Source of the DNA: Corynebacterium jeikeium
Lineage (GTDB): Bacteria > Actinomycetota > Actinomycetes > Mycobacteriales > Mycobacteriaceae
Length of the DNA stretch: 64,000 nt
Direction of reading: 5' to 3'
NCBI RefSeq assembly: GCF_000738265.1
Contig: NZ_JFCQ01000001.1
Span: 1 to 64,000, forward strand
In this document: positions 45,229-55,760 of the stretch, one piece after another
Layout of the letters: each line of letters starts with the position of its first letter
Position numbering within the stretch: the stretch's first letter is position 1
Program-made: the position numbers and the translations under genes
The notes under the pieces: generated by a model
Databases searched by the model: none
Seen by the model: the letters and a program-made list of their open reading frames with translations, nothing else
Told to the model about the DNA's origin: nothing

Positions 45229-46818
45229 TTAGAAGTTCAGCACGAACGCGTTGGAGGCGCTCAGCCCTGCCTTGACCTCGTCGACCAGCTCCTGATCCAG
45301 ATCCTGGGCGACACGCAGAACCAGCGTAGCCTGCGCTTCATCGCTGGTCGGGGACAGTGCGGCGGCGTCGATGTTGATGCCCTTGCTACCCAGCAAAGTG
45401 CCGACCTTGCCCAGCGCACCCGGCTGATCCGGGTAGACCAGGAACAGGTTGGTGCCGGTGGCGCGCAGGTCCAGGCCGCGGTGGTTGATGCGGACGATCT
45501 TCTCCACGTGCTCCAGGCCGGTCAGCGCACCAGCGACGGTGGCGGTGGTGCCATCGGCTGCGACTACCTGAACCTCCAGGACGGAGCGGTGGCTGACGGA
45601 CTCGTCGTGCGTCTGCACGTCCAGCTCCACGCCGCGCTCTTCAGCGATCTGCGGGGCGTTGACGAAGGTGACCTGCTCGTCGATCACGCCGGAGAACACG
45701 CCACGCAGAGCAGCCAGGCCCAGTGCGTCAACGGACTCGGTGGACAACTCGCCGCGGGCGGTGACGGTTACAGCGTTCGGGGCGCCGTGCAGCAGCTCGC
45801 CACCCACGCGGCCCAGGTTGGTGGCCAGGTTCAGCCACAGAGCAACTTCCTCGGAGACCTTGCCGCCGGAAACGTTGACCGCGTCCGGTACGAAGTCGCC
45901 GGCCAGGGCCTTCAGGACGGATGCGGCAACGTCGGTGCCAGCGCGGTCCTGCGCCTCAACGGTGGAAGCGCCCAGGTGCGGGGTAACGACAACCTCGTCC
46001 AGCTCGAACAGCGGGGAATCCGTGCACGGCTCGGAGGCGTACACGTCGAAGCCAGCGCCGCGGATGTGGCCGGACTTGATGGCCTCCGCCAGGGCGGCCT
46101 CGTCCACCAGACCACCACGGGCGGCGTTGATGATGATCTGCCCCTTCTTGGACTTTGCCAACAGGTCCGCGTCGAACATGCCCGCGGTTTCCTTGGTCTT
46201 CGGCAGGTGGATGGTCACAAAGTCGGAGCGACCCATCAGTTCTTCCAGCTCCACCAGCTCCACGCCCAGCTGTGCGGCGCGGGCGGGGTTGGCGTACGGG
46301 TCGTAGGCGATGATGTCGGTCTCGAAAGCGGCCAGTCGCTGGGCGAACAGCTGGCCAATGTGGCCGAAGCCGACGATGCCGATGGTCTTGCCCAGGATCT
46401 CCACACCCTTGAAGGAGGAACGCTTCCACTCGCCGTCGCGCAGCGTCTTGTCGGCGGCGGGGATCTGGCGGGCGGTGGACAGCAGCAGGCTGATGGCGTG
46501 CTCGCAGGCGGAGTGGATGTTGGAGGTCGGGGCGTTGGCGACCATCACGCCGCGGGAGGTGGCGGTGTCGATGTCAACGTTGTCCAGACCCACGCCAGCG
46601 CGGCCAACGATCTGCAGCTTCGGTGCTGCCTCGAGCACCTCGGCGTCAACGGTGGTTGCAGAGCGGACCAGCAGTGCGTCTGCGTCTGCGACTGCCTTCA
46701 GCAGTTCGGGGCGGTTCGGGCCGTCGACCCAGCGAACCTCGACGGAATCGCCGAGGGCATCGACGGTGGACTGGGACAGCTTATCGGCGATGAGGACTAC
46801 CGGACGGGTGTTACTCAC
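45229..46818 (-). CDS. serA: D-3-phosphoglycerate dehydrogenase
   Basis: SerA opens serine synthesis by oxidising 3-phosphoglycerate. The 529-residue protein is the long actinobacterial type. It has a Rossmann domain (GRAGVGLDNVDI; GKTIGIVGFGHIGQ), catalytic Arg/Glu/His residues around INAARGGLVDEAAL and VVTPHLGAST, an intervening domain, and a C-terminal ACT domain (LVYPDQPGALGKVGTLLG) for serine feedback. GTG at 46818 with AGGGAG upstream is taken as start, rather than the ATG 13 codons earlier. Confidence 0.96.
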   Translation of the reverse strand: MSNTRPVVLIADKLSQSTVDALGDSVEVRWVDGPNRPELLKAVADADALLVRSATTVDAEVLEAAPKLQIVGRAGVGLDNVDIDTATSRGVMVANAPTSNIHSACEHAISLLLSTARQIPAADKTLRDGEWKRSSFKGVEILGKTIGIVGFGHIGQLFAQRLAAFETDIIAYDPYANPARAAQLGVELVELEELMGRSDFVTIHLPKTKETAGMFDADLLAKSKKGQIIINAARGGLVDEAALAEAIKSGHIRGAGFDVYASEPCTDSPLFELDEVVVTPHLGASTVEAQDRAGTDVAASVLKALAGDFVPDAVNVSGGKVSEEVALWLNLATNLGRVGGELLHGAPNAVTVTARGELSTESVDALGLAALRGVFSGVIDEQVTFVNAPQIAEERGVELDVQTHDESVSHRSVLEVQVVAADGTTATVAGALTGLEHVEKIVRINHRGLDLRATGTNLFLVYPDQPGALGKVGTLLGSKGINIDAAALSPTSDEAQATLVLRVAQDLDQELVDEVKAGLSASNAFVLNF

Positions 46819-46917
46819 GAATGTTTTCTCCCTAAAGTGCGACATTGCCTCGCCCACGCCGAAACGACCGCGCCGACGCGGGAAGGGACCACGCCATCCA
46901 AATGTGACGTGCGACCC

Positions 46918-48222
46918 TTACAGCATATCCCTTACCTCTGCGTCACTCAGCATTGCCTTCCGGAATTGTTGTACCGCTCTGTCTGCATCGAAATTGACGC
47001 CAATCAGTACCACCTCACTCGAGGGGGTTAGCCCCACTTGGCGCCACCCGCCCGCCGGCTGTATCCGCAGGTCAGGGCCAGCCTGGTGCCACACCTGTGC
47101 CAGCTCCGGGCGGTCGGCGATCCAGCAGTATCCCTTGGAGCGCACCAGCCCGGTCGTGGACCGCAGAGCCTCGATCAACCTACCCCGATCGAAGGGGCGG
47201 TCCCCGCGGAAGACCACGGAACTGATGCCGTATTCCTCAGTTTCTGGGGTGTGGGGGTTTTCAAGCTCGTCGAGGTAGCCCTCGTAGGCGCGGGCTGTGG
47301 CCTCGTCGTAGAGATGCGCGCCGAGGATATCGTCGACGGCCGACCGCCCGGCGCCGTCCGCAGTATCCGTCGCCTCAGCCGCGCTGCCTGACAAGCCGCC
47401 AGGGGTCCCGTTCCCGCCCAGCGATCCGGCGGTGGCGATGCGACCGTGAATGAGTTTTTCGATGCGCGCCCGCGGGTTCATTCGGCGCAACAGCGCGACC
47501 GTCGCGCGGTAGCGTTCCTCGCTGACGAGGTCCGCCTTGGTGACGTAGATGACGTCCGCGAACTCGACCTGGTCGACCAGCAGATCTGCGATAGTGCGTT
47601 CATCCTCTTCAGTTGCCTGCAGGTCCGCCTCTGTGAGCAGCTTCTTCTGCCCTATTTGCTGCAGGAACTGGGCGGCGTCAACAAGAGTAACCATAGTGTC
47701 GATCGGCGCAACGTCCGCGAGGCGAGTGCCGTCCTCCCAGCGCCATTCGAAAGTTGCGGCGACGGGCATAGGTTCGGAGATGCCGGTGGATTCGATGACG
47801 ATATGGTCGAAGTCACCGCTGCGTGCGAGTGTGCCTACGGATTCCACCAGATCCTCACGAAGTGTGCAGCAAATGCAGCCGTTAGTGAGCTCGACGAAGC
47901 GGTCCTCGCCGCGCGTGAGGTGACCTTCGCCGGCGATGAGGGCGGCGTCGATGTTGATTTCCGAGAAGTCGTTAACAATCACTGCGATCCGGCGGCACCC
48001 GCGATTGGCGAGCAGGTCGTTCAGTAGCGTCGTTTTGCCCGAGCCGAGGAAGCCGGATAGCACGGTGACGGGCGTGACAGCGCTCGCGGGCGCGGCACTG
48101 GCGGGCACGGCGCTCGCGTTTTCAGGCGCGGACGCGGCACTTGCGCTCGCGGACGTGCTCCCCTGCCTCGAGGAATGGTCGGCGGCTGTGTCGTCGGGAG
48201 AATGGCTATGCATGTGTCTCAT
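46918..48222 (-). CDS. COG0523 (CobW/ZNG1-like) GTPase, metal chaperone
   Basis: This 434-residue G3E GTPase has Walker A GFLGSGKTT (about 57-65), the CXCC metal motif in NGCICCTLRED, Walker B-like VIESTGISEP and the guanine motif TKAD. The N-terminus is His/Ser-rich (MRHMHSHSPDD) with an Ala/Ser linker; the C-terminal CobW domain includes a Gly/Ala-rich insert near residue 280. Such proteins deliver zinc or other metals to client enzymes. The client here is unknown. ATG at 48222 is preferred: TAGGGT (48230-48235 on the plus strand as ACCCTA) is 7 bases upstream. Confidence 0.88.
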   Translation of the reverse strand: MRHMHSHSPDDTAADHSSRQGSTSASASAASAPENASAVPASAAPASAVTPVTVLSGFLGSGKTTLLNDLLANRGCRRIAVIVNDFSEINIDAALIAGEGHLTRGEDRFVELTNGCICCTLREDLVESVGTLARSGDFDHIVIESTGISEPMPVAATFEWRWEDGTRLADVAPIDTMVTLVDAAQFLQQIGQKKLLTEADLQATEEDERTIADLLVDQVEFADVIYVTKADLVSEERYRATVALLRRMNPRARIEKLIHGRIATAGSLGGNGTPGGLSGSAAEATDTADGAGRSAVDDILGAHLYDEATARAYEGYLDELENPHTPETEEYGISSVVFRGDRPFDRGRLIEALRSTTGLVRSKGYCWIADRPELAQVWHQAGPDLRIQPAGGWRQVGLTPSSEVVLIGVNFDADRAVQQFRKAMLSDAEVRDML

Positions 48223-48385
48223 GCGTAGCACCCTACACGTTACTGACATCCGTTTTCATTTAAGGGTCTGTCGATCCATCTTTACCCCCGCCACCTACAC
48301 CAACACATCTATGCAAGGTTAAGAAGTGTCTTAAAAACAGCTAAGCTAAAGCAGTTCCTTTCGACGTTTCAAGAAAGCATTTCCC

Positions 48386-49105
48386 ATGAAGAACAACCGC
48401 AAACGCAATGTTCGTCGCGCGCTCGTCGCGTCGGTAACTGCAGTGGCTCTGACCACCAGTGCTGTAGCTGCCCCTGACAATTCAAGCCTTCTAGCCGCAC
48501 CGCAGGCTGAGGCAGCAGAACCGTCTCCGCTATTCAAAGCGCTCCCCCTGGAAGTACAACAAGGCATCGCCACCCTTTTCGGCTTCACGATCCTTGCAGG
48601 GATTGTCGGAGGTCTGATCAAGGCACTAGCCGAAGGAGGCCTCGCCGGTTCTCTCGGCGGGGGCAATAACAGCGGGAACCCAGGCGCCGGCAACGGCGGA
48701 ACCACCCAGCCTCAGAACAACAGCTACGAGGCGATGGGAAAGCAAATGCTCGCTAAGATCAACCGCGAGCGCCGCGCAAAGGGGCTAAATGAGCTGATCT
48801 GGAACGATCAGATGTTCAGAGAAGCCACCGCATACTCCCAGAAACTCGGTCGAGAGAACGCATTCGACCATGACAAGAGCGGTTACTACTACTGGCGCAT
48901 GGGCGAGAACCTCGCGGCAGGCCCGAACCCCCGCGAGCTCGCTGATATGTGGATCAACGAGAAGTACGGCCCGGCCAGCGAGCAGGGGCACTACAAGGCG
49001 CTGATGTGGGAGAAGCATCGATACGCCGCAATCGGCATCGCGAAGCACCCGAAGTGGGGCTACGTGGCGACGGGACTCTTCGCCGACACCCCACGCCCTT
49101 CCTAA
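48386..49105 (+). CDS. Secreted CAP/SCP-domain protein
   Basis: This 239-residue protein has a basic n-region and signal core (residues 1-45, cleavage near AEA), a second hydrophobic stretch (about 62-85), a Gly/Asn-rich linker, and a CAP domain (KINRERRAKGLNELIWN; GENLAAGPNPRELADMW; HRYAAIGIAKHPKWGYV). Bacterial CAP proteins are secreted or surface proteins of uncertain activity. TAAGCT lies about 45 bases upstream, so this gene has a normal leader with TTTCAAGAAAG before the ATG. Confidence 0.88.
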   Translation: MKNNRKRNVRRALVASVTAVALTTSAVAAPDNSSLLAAPQAEAAEPSPLFKALPLEVQQGIATLFGFTILAGIVGGLIKALAEGGLAGSLGGGNNSGNPGAGNGGTTQPQNNSYEAMGKQMLAKINRERRAKGLNELIWNDQMFREATAYSQKLGRENAFDHDKSGYYYWRMGENLAAGPNPRELADMWINEKYGPASEQGHYKALMWEKHRYAAIGIAKHPKWGYVATGLFADTPRPS

Positions 49106-49213
49106 CCCACTCACCCCATTGGGTGGCACTGTTCAGCAACACGGTGTTTCAAGTGCTGTAACGCTGAAATGCAATACGGGTTTGCGCTGCTGTGTCACGT
49201 TGCCGCGCCGGGG

Positions 49214-49993
49214 CTAGCGGTATGGAATCGGCAGCACTCGTCCCGTCTCCGGATCCTGCACCTCCAGGCAGGAAATCCCGAAGAGCTCCTCAACGAGCGG
49301 CGCAGACATGACGTCTTCCGTATCCCCCGCCGCCAGCACCTGGCCATCACGCATAGCGACGATCGTGTCGGCGAAGCGGGCCGCGTGCGTCATGTCATGC
49401 ACGACCATCACGACAGTCCGGCCGGCGGCATTGAGGTCCCATACCAAGTCCAGAATTGCAATCTGGTGCGCGGGGTCCAAATAGGTCGTCGGCTCGTCGA
49501 GCAGCAACACGGGGGTCTGCTGAGCCACAGTCATCGCCACCCACACACGCTGCCGCTGCCCGCCGGACAAATCCGTCGCCGGTACATCCAGCAGAGTGGT
49601 CACTCCGGCGCGCTCGGCAGCCTCCTCCACCGCGCGGTAGTCTTCCGCTCCCAACGACGCAAACGCACCTGTATACGGGTACCGGCCGTACGCGATAACT
49701 TCCCGCACACTCACCCCCTCAGGGGTAACCGGCTGTTGTGGCAAAAACGAGACGTGCCGGGCAAACTCACGCGCGTTCATCTTGTGGATGGAGCGATCGC
49801 CCAGGTAAACCTGTCCCCGCGAGATTGGTTGTTGACGCCCCAACGCTCGCAGTAGCGTAGATTTTCCGCAGCCATTCGGGCCTATGAGGGCGGTAATCTT
49901 CCCCTCCGGAACCTGGAGGGAAACATCTCGCAAGACATCCGGGCCGCCGTAGCCTACCGTGATGGCCTCGGCGTGCAAGGCAGGTTCACTCAT
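49214..49993 (-). CDS. Iron-siderophore ABC transporter ATPase
   Basis: This 259-residue FepC/FhuC-type ATPase has Walker A GPNGCGKSTLL (near 38), signature LSGGQRQRVWVAM, Walker B LLLDEPTTYLD and switch His in VVHDMTHAA. It is the last gene of the uptake operon; its start overlaps the stop of the upstream permease gene by four bases. The complex is expected to import a ferric siderophore under DtxR control. Confidence 0.94.
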   Translation of the reverse strand: MSEPALHAEAITVGYGGPDVLRDVSLQVPEGKITALIGPNGCGKSTLLRALGRQQPISRGQVYLGDRSIHKMNAREFARHVSFLPQQPVTPEGVSVREVIAYGRYPYTGAFASLGAEDYRAVEEAAERAGVTTLLDVPATDLSGGQRQRVWVAMTVAQQTPVLLLDEPTTYLDPAHQIAILDLVWDLNAAGRTVVMVVHDMTHAARFADTIVAMRDGQVLAAGDTEDVMSAPLVEELFGISCLEVQDPETGRVLPIPYR

Positions 49994-51177
49994 TGGGAGT
50001 TCCTTTCATCTGTCGTGGGCACTGCGGGGGCTCCCGCTGGGCTGCGGGACATACGCAGCAGAAGATAAATGAAATACGGGGCGCCGACAACGGAGATCAA
50101 CGCACCCGCGGGGATTTCAGTAGGCGCAAATACCCAGCGACCAAGGGCGTCACAAAAGACGACCAACCCCGCGCCAGCCAGCGCAGACACAGGCAACACA
50201 CGCCTGGTAGCACCGCCAACCAGCAGTCGCGCAGCATGCGGAACAATTAATCCTGCAAACCCCAACACACCCGCCGCAGCCACAGCGGCGGCTCCCAACA
50301 GGATCGCGAACAGCACCGCCACGGTGCGCCACGTTCGCTCGCTGACGCCCACTCCCGCCATGGCAGAAGAGTCCAGATCCAGCATGTCCAAGTGCCTCGA
50401 AAGCACGACGACTACCACGATGACCACCAGCACCACGGGCCCTACGACTTGCGCATCTGCGAGAGTGCGGGCGTAAAGCGAACCTTTGAGCCACGTCATT
50501 GCCGCGCCGGCTTCCGGGGCAGCTTTCACCAGTAGCAGCTGAGTAAGCGCGCCCAAACCAACAGAGACAGCCACTCCTGTGAGAGTGAGCCGTACCGGAT
50601 CCGTTGCTCCCCTCCCTGCGAGTACCAGCACCAGGCCTGCACCCACCAGTGCACCGACGAACGCCACGGGGGTTAGCGCCTGCGCGGGCAAGGAACCGAC
50701 ACTCAACAGAGCCGCCACGGCCGCTAAGCCCCCTCCTGCGGTGACGCCCACAGTGTCCGGGGCTGCCAGCGGATTACGCAAGGCTAGCTGCAGCAACGCG
50801 CCGGAGACCGCCATCGCTGCACCGGCGAAGATCCCCACGAGCACGCGAGGCATGCGATAGCGCCAAATGAGCTTGTCGCCGGTGAAGAGATCGTGGATGG
50901 TCTCTGCAGGGGGCTTCATGACGGCACCGACACTTAATCCCAGGACGATCGCAAACGCCAGCAAAGCCAGGAGCGCTGCATACACCGCTATAACTCTGGT
51001 AACCCCGGTGCCACTAGTACGCGGCGCCGCGGTATCACCCTGTGACGCCGCAGTATCACCCTGCAGCGCCGCAGTATCACCCAGCGGCGCTACAGTGTCA
51101 CTCTGCGGCGCCGCAGTGCCGGGCTGGGAAACGGTACTCCGGAGGATTCCTCTGCGATTCAAACCGCGCTTCATCAA
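49990..51177 (-). CDS. Iron-siderophore ABC transporter permease (FecCD, second)
   Basis: This 395-residue FecCD-family permease has about ten membrane helices (YRMPRVLVGIFAGAAMAVSG, NPLAAPDTVGVTAGGG, VPHAARLLVGG). Its first 50 residues are unusual: a repeat of GDTAAxQ-type heptads encoded by five 21-base DNA units (51024-51128). The repeat would sit in the cytoplasm and is not part of the family fold. Start and stop overlap the neighbouring genes by four bases each. Confidence 0.92.
   Translation of the reverse strand: MMKRGLNRRGILRSTVSQPGTAAPQSDTVAPLGDTAALQGDTAASQGDTAAPRTSGTGVTRVIAVYAALLALLAFAIVLGLSVGAVMKPPAETIHDLFTGDKLIWRYRMPRVLVGIFAGAAMAVSGALLQLALRNPLAAPDTVGVTAGGGLAAVAALLSVGSLPAQALTPVAFVGALVGAGLVLVLAGRGATDPVRLTLTGVAVSVGLGALTQLLLVKAAPEAGAAMTWLKGSLYARTLADAQVVGPVVLVVIVVVVVLSRHLDMLDLDSSAMAGVGVSERTWRTVAVLFAILLGAAAVAAAGVLGFAGLIVPHAARLLVGGATRRVLPVSALAGAGLVVFCDALGRWVFAPTEIPAGALISVVGAPYFIYLLLRMSRSPAGAPAVPTTDERNSQ
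51024..51128. repeat. 21-bp tandem repeat inside the permease gene
   Basis: Five in-frame 21-base units with a GCGCCGCAGTATCACC-type core encode the N-terminal heptad repeat of the FecCD permease. Unit-to-unit differences keep the frame open. The number of units may vary between strains. Confidence 0.75.
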
Positions 51178-52172
51178 CGCACACCTCCCGGTTGCAGCCG
51201 ATTAATACCCCACAGCAGCAACGGCACGCCAGTGATGGCAGTAACCACGCCCACTGGAGTCTCCGCCGGCGCCCACAGAGCCTGCGCAACGGAATCCGCC
51301 ACCAGCAAAACTGCCGCCCCCACCACGGGGGCAATCACTAAGCTCAACCGATGGCGCGGGCCTGCCACTCGATGCGACACAACCGCTGCCAATAGGCCAA
51401 GGAAACCAATGGGGCCAGCAGCCGCAACTGCCGGCGCGATCAACAGCACTGCGCCCACAACTGCCACAATGCGCAGTCGGTGGGGGTTCGCGCCGACGGA
51501 GGACGAGAGGGCGTCACCGGCAAAAAGCGTATCCAGTCCCCGACCAGCAGCGATAGTAAACGGCAGAACCACCGCTACAGTAATAATGCAGGGCACTACG
51601 TCCGGGAAACGAACCCCGCCCAAGCGGCCAGAAAGCCACGACAGCACGGTCGAAAGCTGAGCCTCATCGATGACCAAAATGATCGCGGTACACGCCGAGA
51701 ACAATGCAGAAACGGCTATGCCGAGCAAAATCATCCGCTGCACCGACTGAGCACCAGTCGGATCCCCCACCGTCACACGCATCCCGATACCTACCGTGAT
51801 CGCAGCTCCAAGCGCTGCACCACACAACGCCCCCGGCAACACAGCTGCGCCCGACACAGATCCCGTGATCGTCGTGCACAGCACAGCGCCGAAAGCCGCA
51901 CCGGAATTCACGCCGGTGATTTCCGGATCCGCCAGCGGGTTGCCTGTAGCCGTGCGAAGCAGCACGCCTGCCGCGCCCAAAGCCATGCCGATCACCGTCG
52001 CTGCCAAGAGCCGGTCGCGCATGACGGAGTGCATCTCCCCCGCGAGTTCTGGCGCGTTAGTCGGCACCTCCACGCTGCTCATGCGCCAAACCCACGTCGC
52101 GAGAATAACGGCCAACCCCAGCGCCAGCAGGATCCACTGCGTTGTACGGCGTGGTTGTAGCTCTCTTTGCAC
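51174..52172 (-). CDS. Iron-siderophore ABC transporter permease (FecCD, first)
   Basis: This 332-residue FecCD-family permease has the typical DRLLAATVIGMALGAAGVLL region, NPLADPEITGVNSGAAFG, and GPIGFLGLLAAVVSHRVAG for coupling to the ATPase. It pairs with the next permease as a heterodimer. It follows the binding-protein gene by 36 bases and overlaps the next gene by four. Confidence 0.94.
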   Translation of the reverse strand: MQRELQPRRTTQWILLALGLAVILATWVWRMSSVEVPTNAPELAGEMHSVMRDRLLAATVIGMALGAAGVLLRTATGNPLADPEITGVNSGAAFGAVLCTTITGSVSGAAVLPGALCGAALGAAITVGIGMRVTVGDPTGAQSVQRMILLGIAVSALFSACTAIILVIDEAQLSTVLSWLSGRLGGVRFPDVVPCIITVAVVLPFTIAAGRGLDTLFAGDALSSSVGANPHRLRIVAVVGAVLLIAPAVAAAGPIGFLGLLAAVVSHRVAGPRHRLSLVIAPVVGAAVLLVADSVAQALWAPAETPVGVVTAITGVPLLLWGINRLQPGGVR

Positions 52173-52208
52173 TTCACTTCCCTCGGTCGCTGACGCTCGA
52201 AGGTGCGT

Positions 52209-53102
52209 TTATTTACGAGCGTTTTCCGTTTCGATGATCTGATCCAGCATTGCTTCTGCGGCCAGTGGGCCTCGAGATCGGGACCACGTGTCCTGCTCCA
52301 CGTCCACGATGTCCTTGACCACGTCCTTGTATGGGCTGGACTTAAAGCCTTCAATGTCGTTGTACAAGTACATTCGATCCAGCTTCATCGCCGGGAGCTT
52401 ATCGCCTGTCATTTCAGCAACGTCAGTCTTGGATTCGATCGCGGTGCGGGAACCGTCGTAGCCGTAGACGTAGCCGGCGTCAGAAAGAAGGGATCCTGCG
52501 AAGGAATCCTTGATCCACGCATAGAGAGTGCCCTTCGACCATCCAACCAGTGCAGCACGAGTGTCCGGTTTAACGAGCTTCTTTGCCTCTGAGACTTTGC
52601 CTTCAATACGCTCGCGGATCTCCTTTGCCTTGTCTTCTTTGCCCAGCTTTTTTGCGATGTCATCCATGGCATCGAGGACGTCGGTGTAGCTGGCGTCGCT
52701 GTAGGACTTTGTCTCCGCGATTTCCTCCAGCTGGGGCATGATCGAATCCTGACGCGTTGGGCTAGCGAGGATCAAATCGGGCTCAAGAGACTGAATAACC
52801 TCCAGGTTTGGCTGCTTAGCCTGGCCGACCGATTCGATGCCCTCGAGCTTGCCCTCCAGGGTTTTCGGCCCGGATGACTTGCCGATCTCAACAATTCCTA
52901 CCGGTTTTACGCCCAGAGCCTCGAGGATTTCCTCATAGCGCCAGTCCAGAGCAACGACCCGCAACTCGCCATCTTTTGCGCCGTTATCGTTGGTGCCACC
53001 GGAACCGCATGCAACCAAAGTTGTGGCTCCTAGAATCGTCGCGACTATGAGGGCAAGGGCGCGCCGGAGGGAGCCGCGCCGGGAATTTCGAGAGTTCATC
53101 AT
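52209..53102 (-). CDS. Siderophore-binding lipoprotein
   Basis: This 297-residue class III solute-binding protein has an N-terminal signal ending in the lipobox LVAC (residues 29-32), followed by a Gly/Asn-rich linker. ALDWRYEEILEALGVKPVGI and LEVIQSLEPDLILASPTRQ are typical of FepB/FhuD-like proteins. It would be lipid-anchored outside the membrane and hand siderophore to the two permeases downstream. It is the first gene of the operon and sits directly behind a DtxR-like site. Confidence 0.94.
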   Translation of the reverse strand: MMNSRNSRRGSLRRALALIVATILGATTLVACGSGGTNDNGAKDGELRVVALDWRYEEILEALGVKPVGIVEIGKSSGPKTLEGKLEGIESVGQAKQPNLEVIQSLEPDLILASPTRQDSIMPQLEEIAETKSYSDASYTDVLDAMDDIAKKLGKEDKAKEIRERIEGKVSEAKKLVKPDTRAALVGWSKGTLYAWIKDSFAGSLLSDAGYVYGYDGSRTAIESKTDVAEMTGDKLPAMKLDRMYLYNDIEGFKSSPYKDVVKDIVDVEQDTWSRSRGPLAAEAMLDQIIETENARK

Positions 53103-53121
53103 TCCCCAGACACTACCCTAC

Positions 53122-53144
53122 TTAGGGTTACCTAAACAAGGTAA
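53122..53144. promoter_or_regulatory. DtxR-like iron box upstream of siderophore operon
   Basis: TTAGGGTTACCTAA (53122-53135) matches 12 of the first 14 bases of the DtxR consensus (read on the gene strand). Overlapping it, TTACCT (53128-53133) and AGGTAA (53139-53144) form a perfect inverted repeat around AAACA. The site lies 20-42 bases before the lipoprotein start. Iron repression by DtxR is the expected control. Confidence 0.75.
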
Positions 53145-53190
53145 GCCTATATCCTAGACTTCCCGCTATTGTGAGCAGTTTTCCGAGCCC

Positions 53191-54315
53191 TTAGCAGACA
53201 TTTTGCGGCCCCTCATGGCCTGCGTGTGCGGCACGCTCCACCTGAATGGTGGCGTGCGCAATCCCCCACTCCTGTAATTCCTGCTGTGCCGCGCACAGCA
53301 CCGAAGCTGGGTCACAGCCGTCCGGAACCACAAGGTGTACTGAGGCTAGAGCGCTTGTGCCATCCAGCGACCACAAGTGCAGGTCGTGCACGTCCAGCAC
53401 GTTGTCGACCTGCCGCAGCAAAGCGTCGATCTCAGCGGGTTGATACCCCGGAGGAGCTTGCTCGAGCAAAATGCGTAGGGCCTGCATCATCAGCTGCCAA
53501 GCCCGCGGCAGTACCAGCGCAGCGATTACCAGCGAAGCAATAACGTCGGCATATTGCCAGCCGGTCACGATAATCACACCGCCAGCCACAAGCACCGCGA
53601 CGGATCCCAACATGTCCGCCAGCACGTGCAGGAATGCACCCTGGACATTGACGGAATGCTCCCGCTGGCGGTTCAAGATCCACGCGGAAATGATGTTGGC
53701 TAGCAGGCCGATCACCGCGACGATCATCATCGGGCCGGCCATAATCTCCACCGGCTCGCTGAGGCGCTGGAACGCCTCGACCACGATCCAAGCGGAGATT
53801 CCCAACACGGTGACCGCATTGACGAGCGCAGCGAGCACCTCCACCCGCCGATAGCCGAAGGTCGCCTGCGCAGTTGCGGCCCTGCGACCGATGAAAATGG
53901 CGACGACCGCAATGATTAGGCCGGCGGCGTCCGAAAGCATGTGCATCGCATCGGCGAGCAACGCGACGGAGCCGGTGATCAGACCGCCGATCAGCTCTGC
54001 AAAGAAAACTGTGCCAGTGACGCCCAGCACGATGAGCAGCGCGCGCAGCGGAGCATCCGTCGGCGCGTGGGAGTGCGAATGCCCGTGCGAATGCCCGTGG
54101 CCAGAGTCGTGGGACTGTGCATGGCCGGATTCGTGCGAATGTGCATGGCCCCCCTCAGATACGCCGGCGGGCGCGGGCGCGCTGCCAGCGGTCGACGCGG
54201 GCGCGCCGCCAGCCGCAGGCGCGGACTCGCTGGAACGCGCAGAACCGTGGCGGCGCACGTCGGCACCACCACGGTCCTGTGGTTGTTGCTGAGCTGCGCT
54301 TGCGGGGTCGTTCAT
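53191..54315 (-). CDS. Cation diffusion facilitator (zinc exporter)
   Basis: This 374-residue CDF protein has six membrane helices (about 90-290) with the metal sites in helix 2 (LLADAMHMLSDAAGL) and helix 5 (HVLADMLGSVAV), and a C-terminal cytoplasmic domain (VLDVHDLHLWSLDG). Its N-terminus (about 50-85) is a His/Ser/Gly-rich metal-binding segment after an Ala/Pro/Gly linker. It would export zinc or a related cation by proton exchange. Confidence 0.92.
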   Translation of the reverse strand: MNDPASAAQQQPQDRGGADVRRHGSARSSESAPAAGGAPASTAGSAPAPAGVSEGGHAHSHESGHAQSHDSGHGHSHGHSHSHAPTDAPLRALLIVLGVTGTVFFAELIGGLITGSVALLADAMHMLSDAAGLIIAVVAIFIGRRAATAQATFGYRRVEVLAALVNAVTVLGISAWIVVEAFQRLSEPVEIMAGPMMIVAVIGLLANIISAWILNRQREHSVNVQGAFLHVLADMLGSVAVLVAGGVIIVTGWQYADVIASLVIAALVLPRAWQLMMQALRILLEQAPPGYQPAEIDALLRQVDNVLDVHDLHLWSLDGTSALASVHLVVPDGCDPASVLCAAQQELQEWGIAHATIQVERAAHAGHEGPQNVC

Positions 54316-54368
54316 ACCCTCACTTTAGGCAGCCACATCCCTTATTGACAACTTACTGAAAACAAAGA

Positions 54369-54417
54369 CGGGGAGCCAGAACGGCTCGCCATTGGCGGCC
54401 GGAACATGGGCTCCCCG
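54369..54417. repeat. Inverted repeat between the CDF gene and ilvC
   Basis: CGGGGAGCC (54369-54377) and GGCTCCCCG (54409-54417) are perfect inverted arms around 31 bases. The structure lies in the 271-base gap between the CDF start and the ilvC stop. It lacks a T-run, so it is not a standard terminator, but it could end or protect the ilvBNC transcript. Confidence 0.55.
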
Positions 54418-54506
54418 CTAAACAGATTCCAAATTCAGAATCCATAAACTTGGAAATCTAAAGCATTCAGTTATTCAGCCAGACCGCTTTAAGCAGGCCG
54501 CTTCAG

Positions 54507-54562
54507 CCGAGCAGTTTCGGCCGAGCAGTTTCGGCCGAGCAGTTTCGGTCGGGCAGTTTCGG
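54507..54562. repeat. 14-bp tandem repeat after ilvC, four copies
   Basis: Units at 54507, 54521, 54535 and 54549 read CCGAGCAGTTTCGG, with the last changed at two positions. Each unit has inverted ends (CCGA/TCGG). The array is 25 bases after the ilvC stop (on the gene strand). AGACCGC (54481-54487) and GCGGTCT (54591-54597) flank it as an inverted pair. Confidence 0.8.
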
Positions 54563-54586
54563 CCAGGCCGTTGTGACCAGGCCGCT

Positions 54587-55627
<1,041 letters not shown>

Positions 55628-55760
55628 CTACCTTTATAGCAGAGTTTATTTCATTTGGTGAGACTTTGGCGTCCACATAGTGAACTCTTGTGGGGCTGCT
55701 GCCCTCTTTTGTAGGTAGTGACGCCCACCCGGCTGCAAGCTGAAGGCGTCACCAAAGAAC

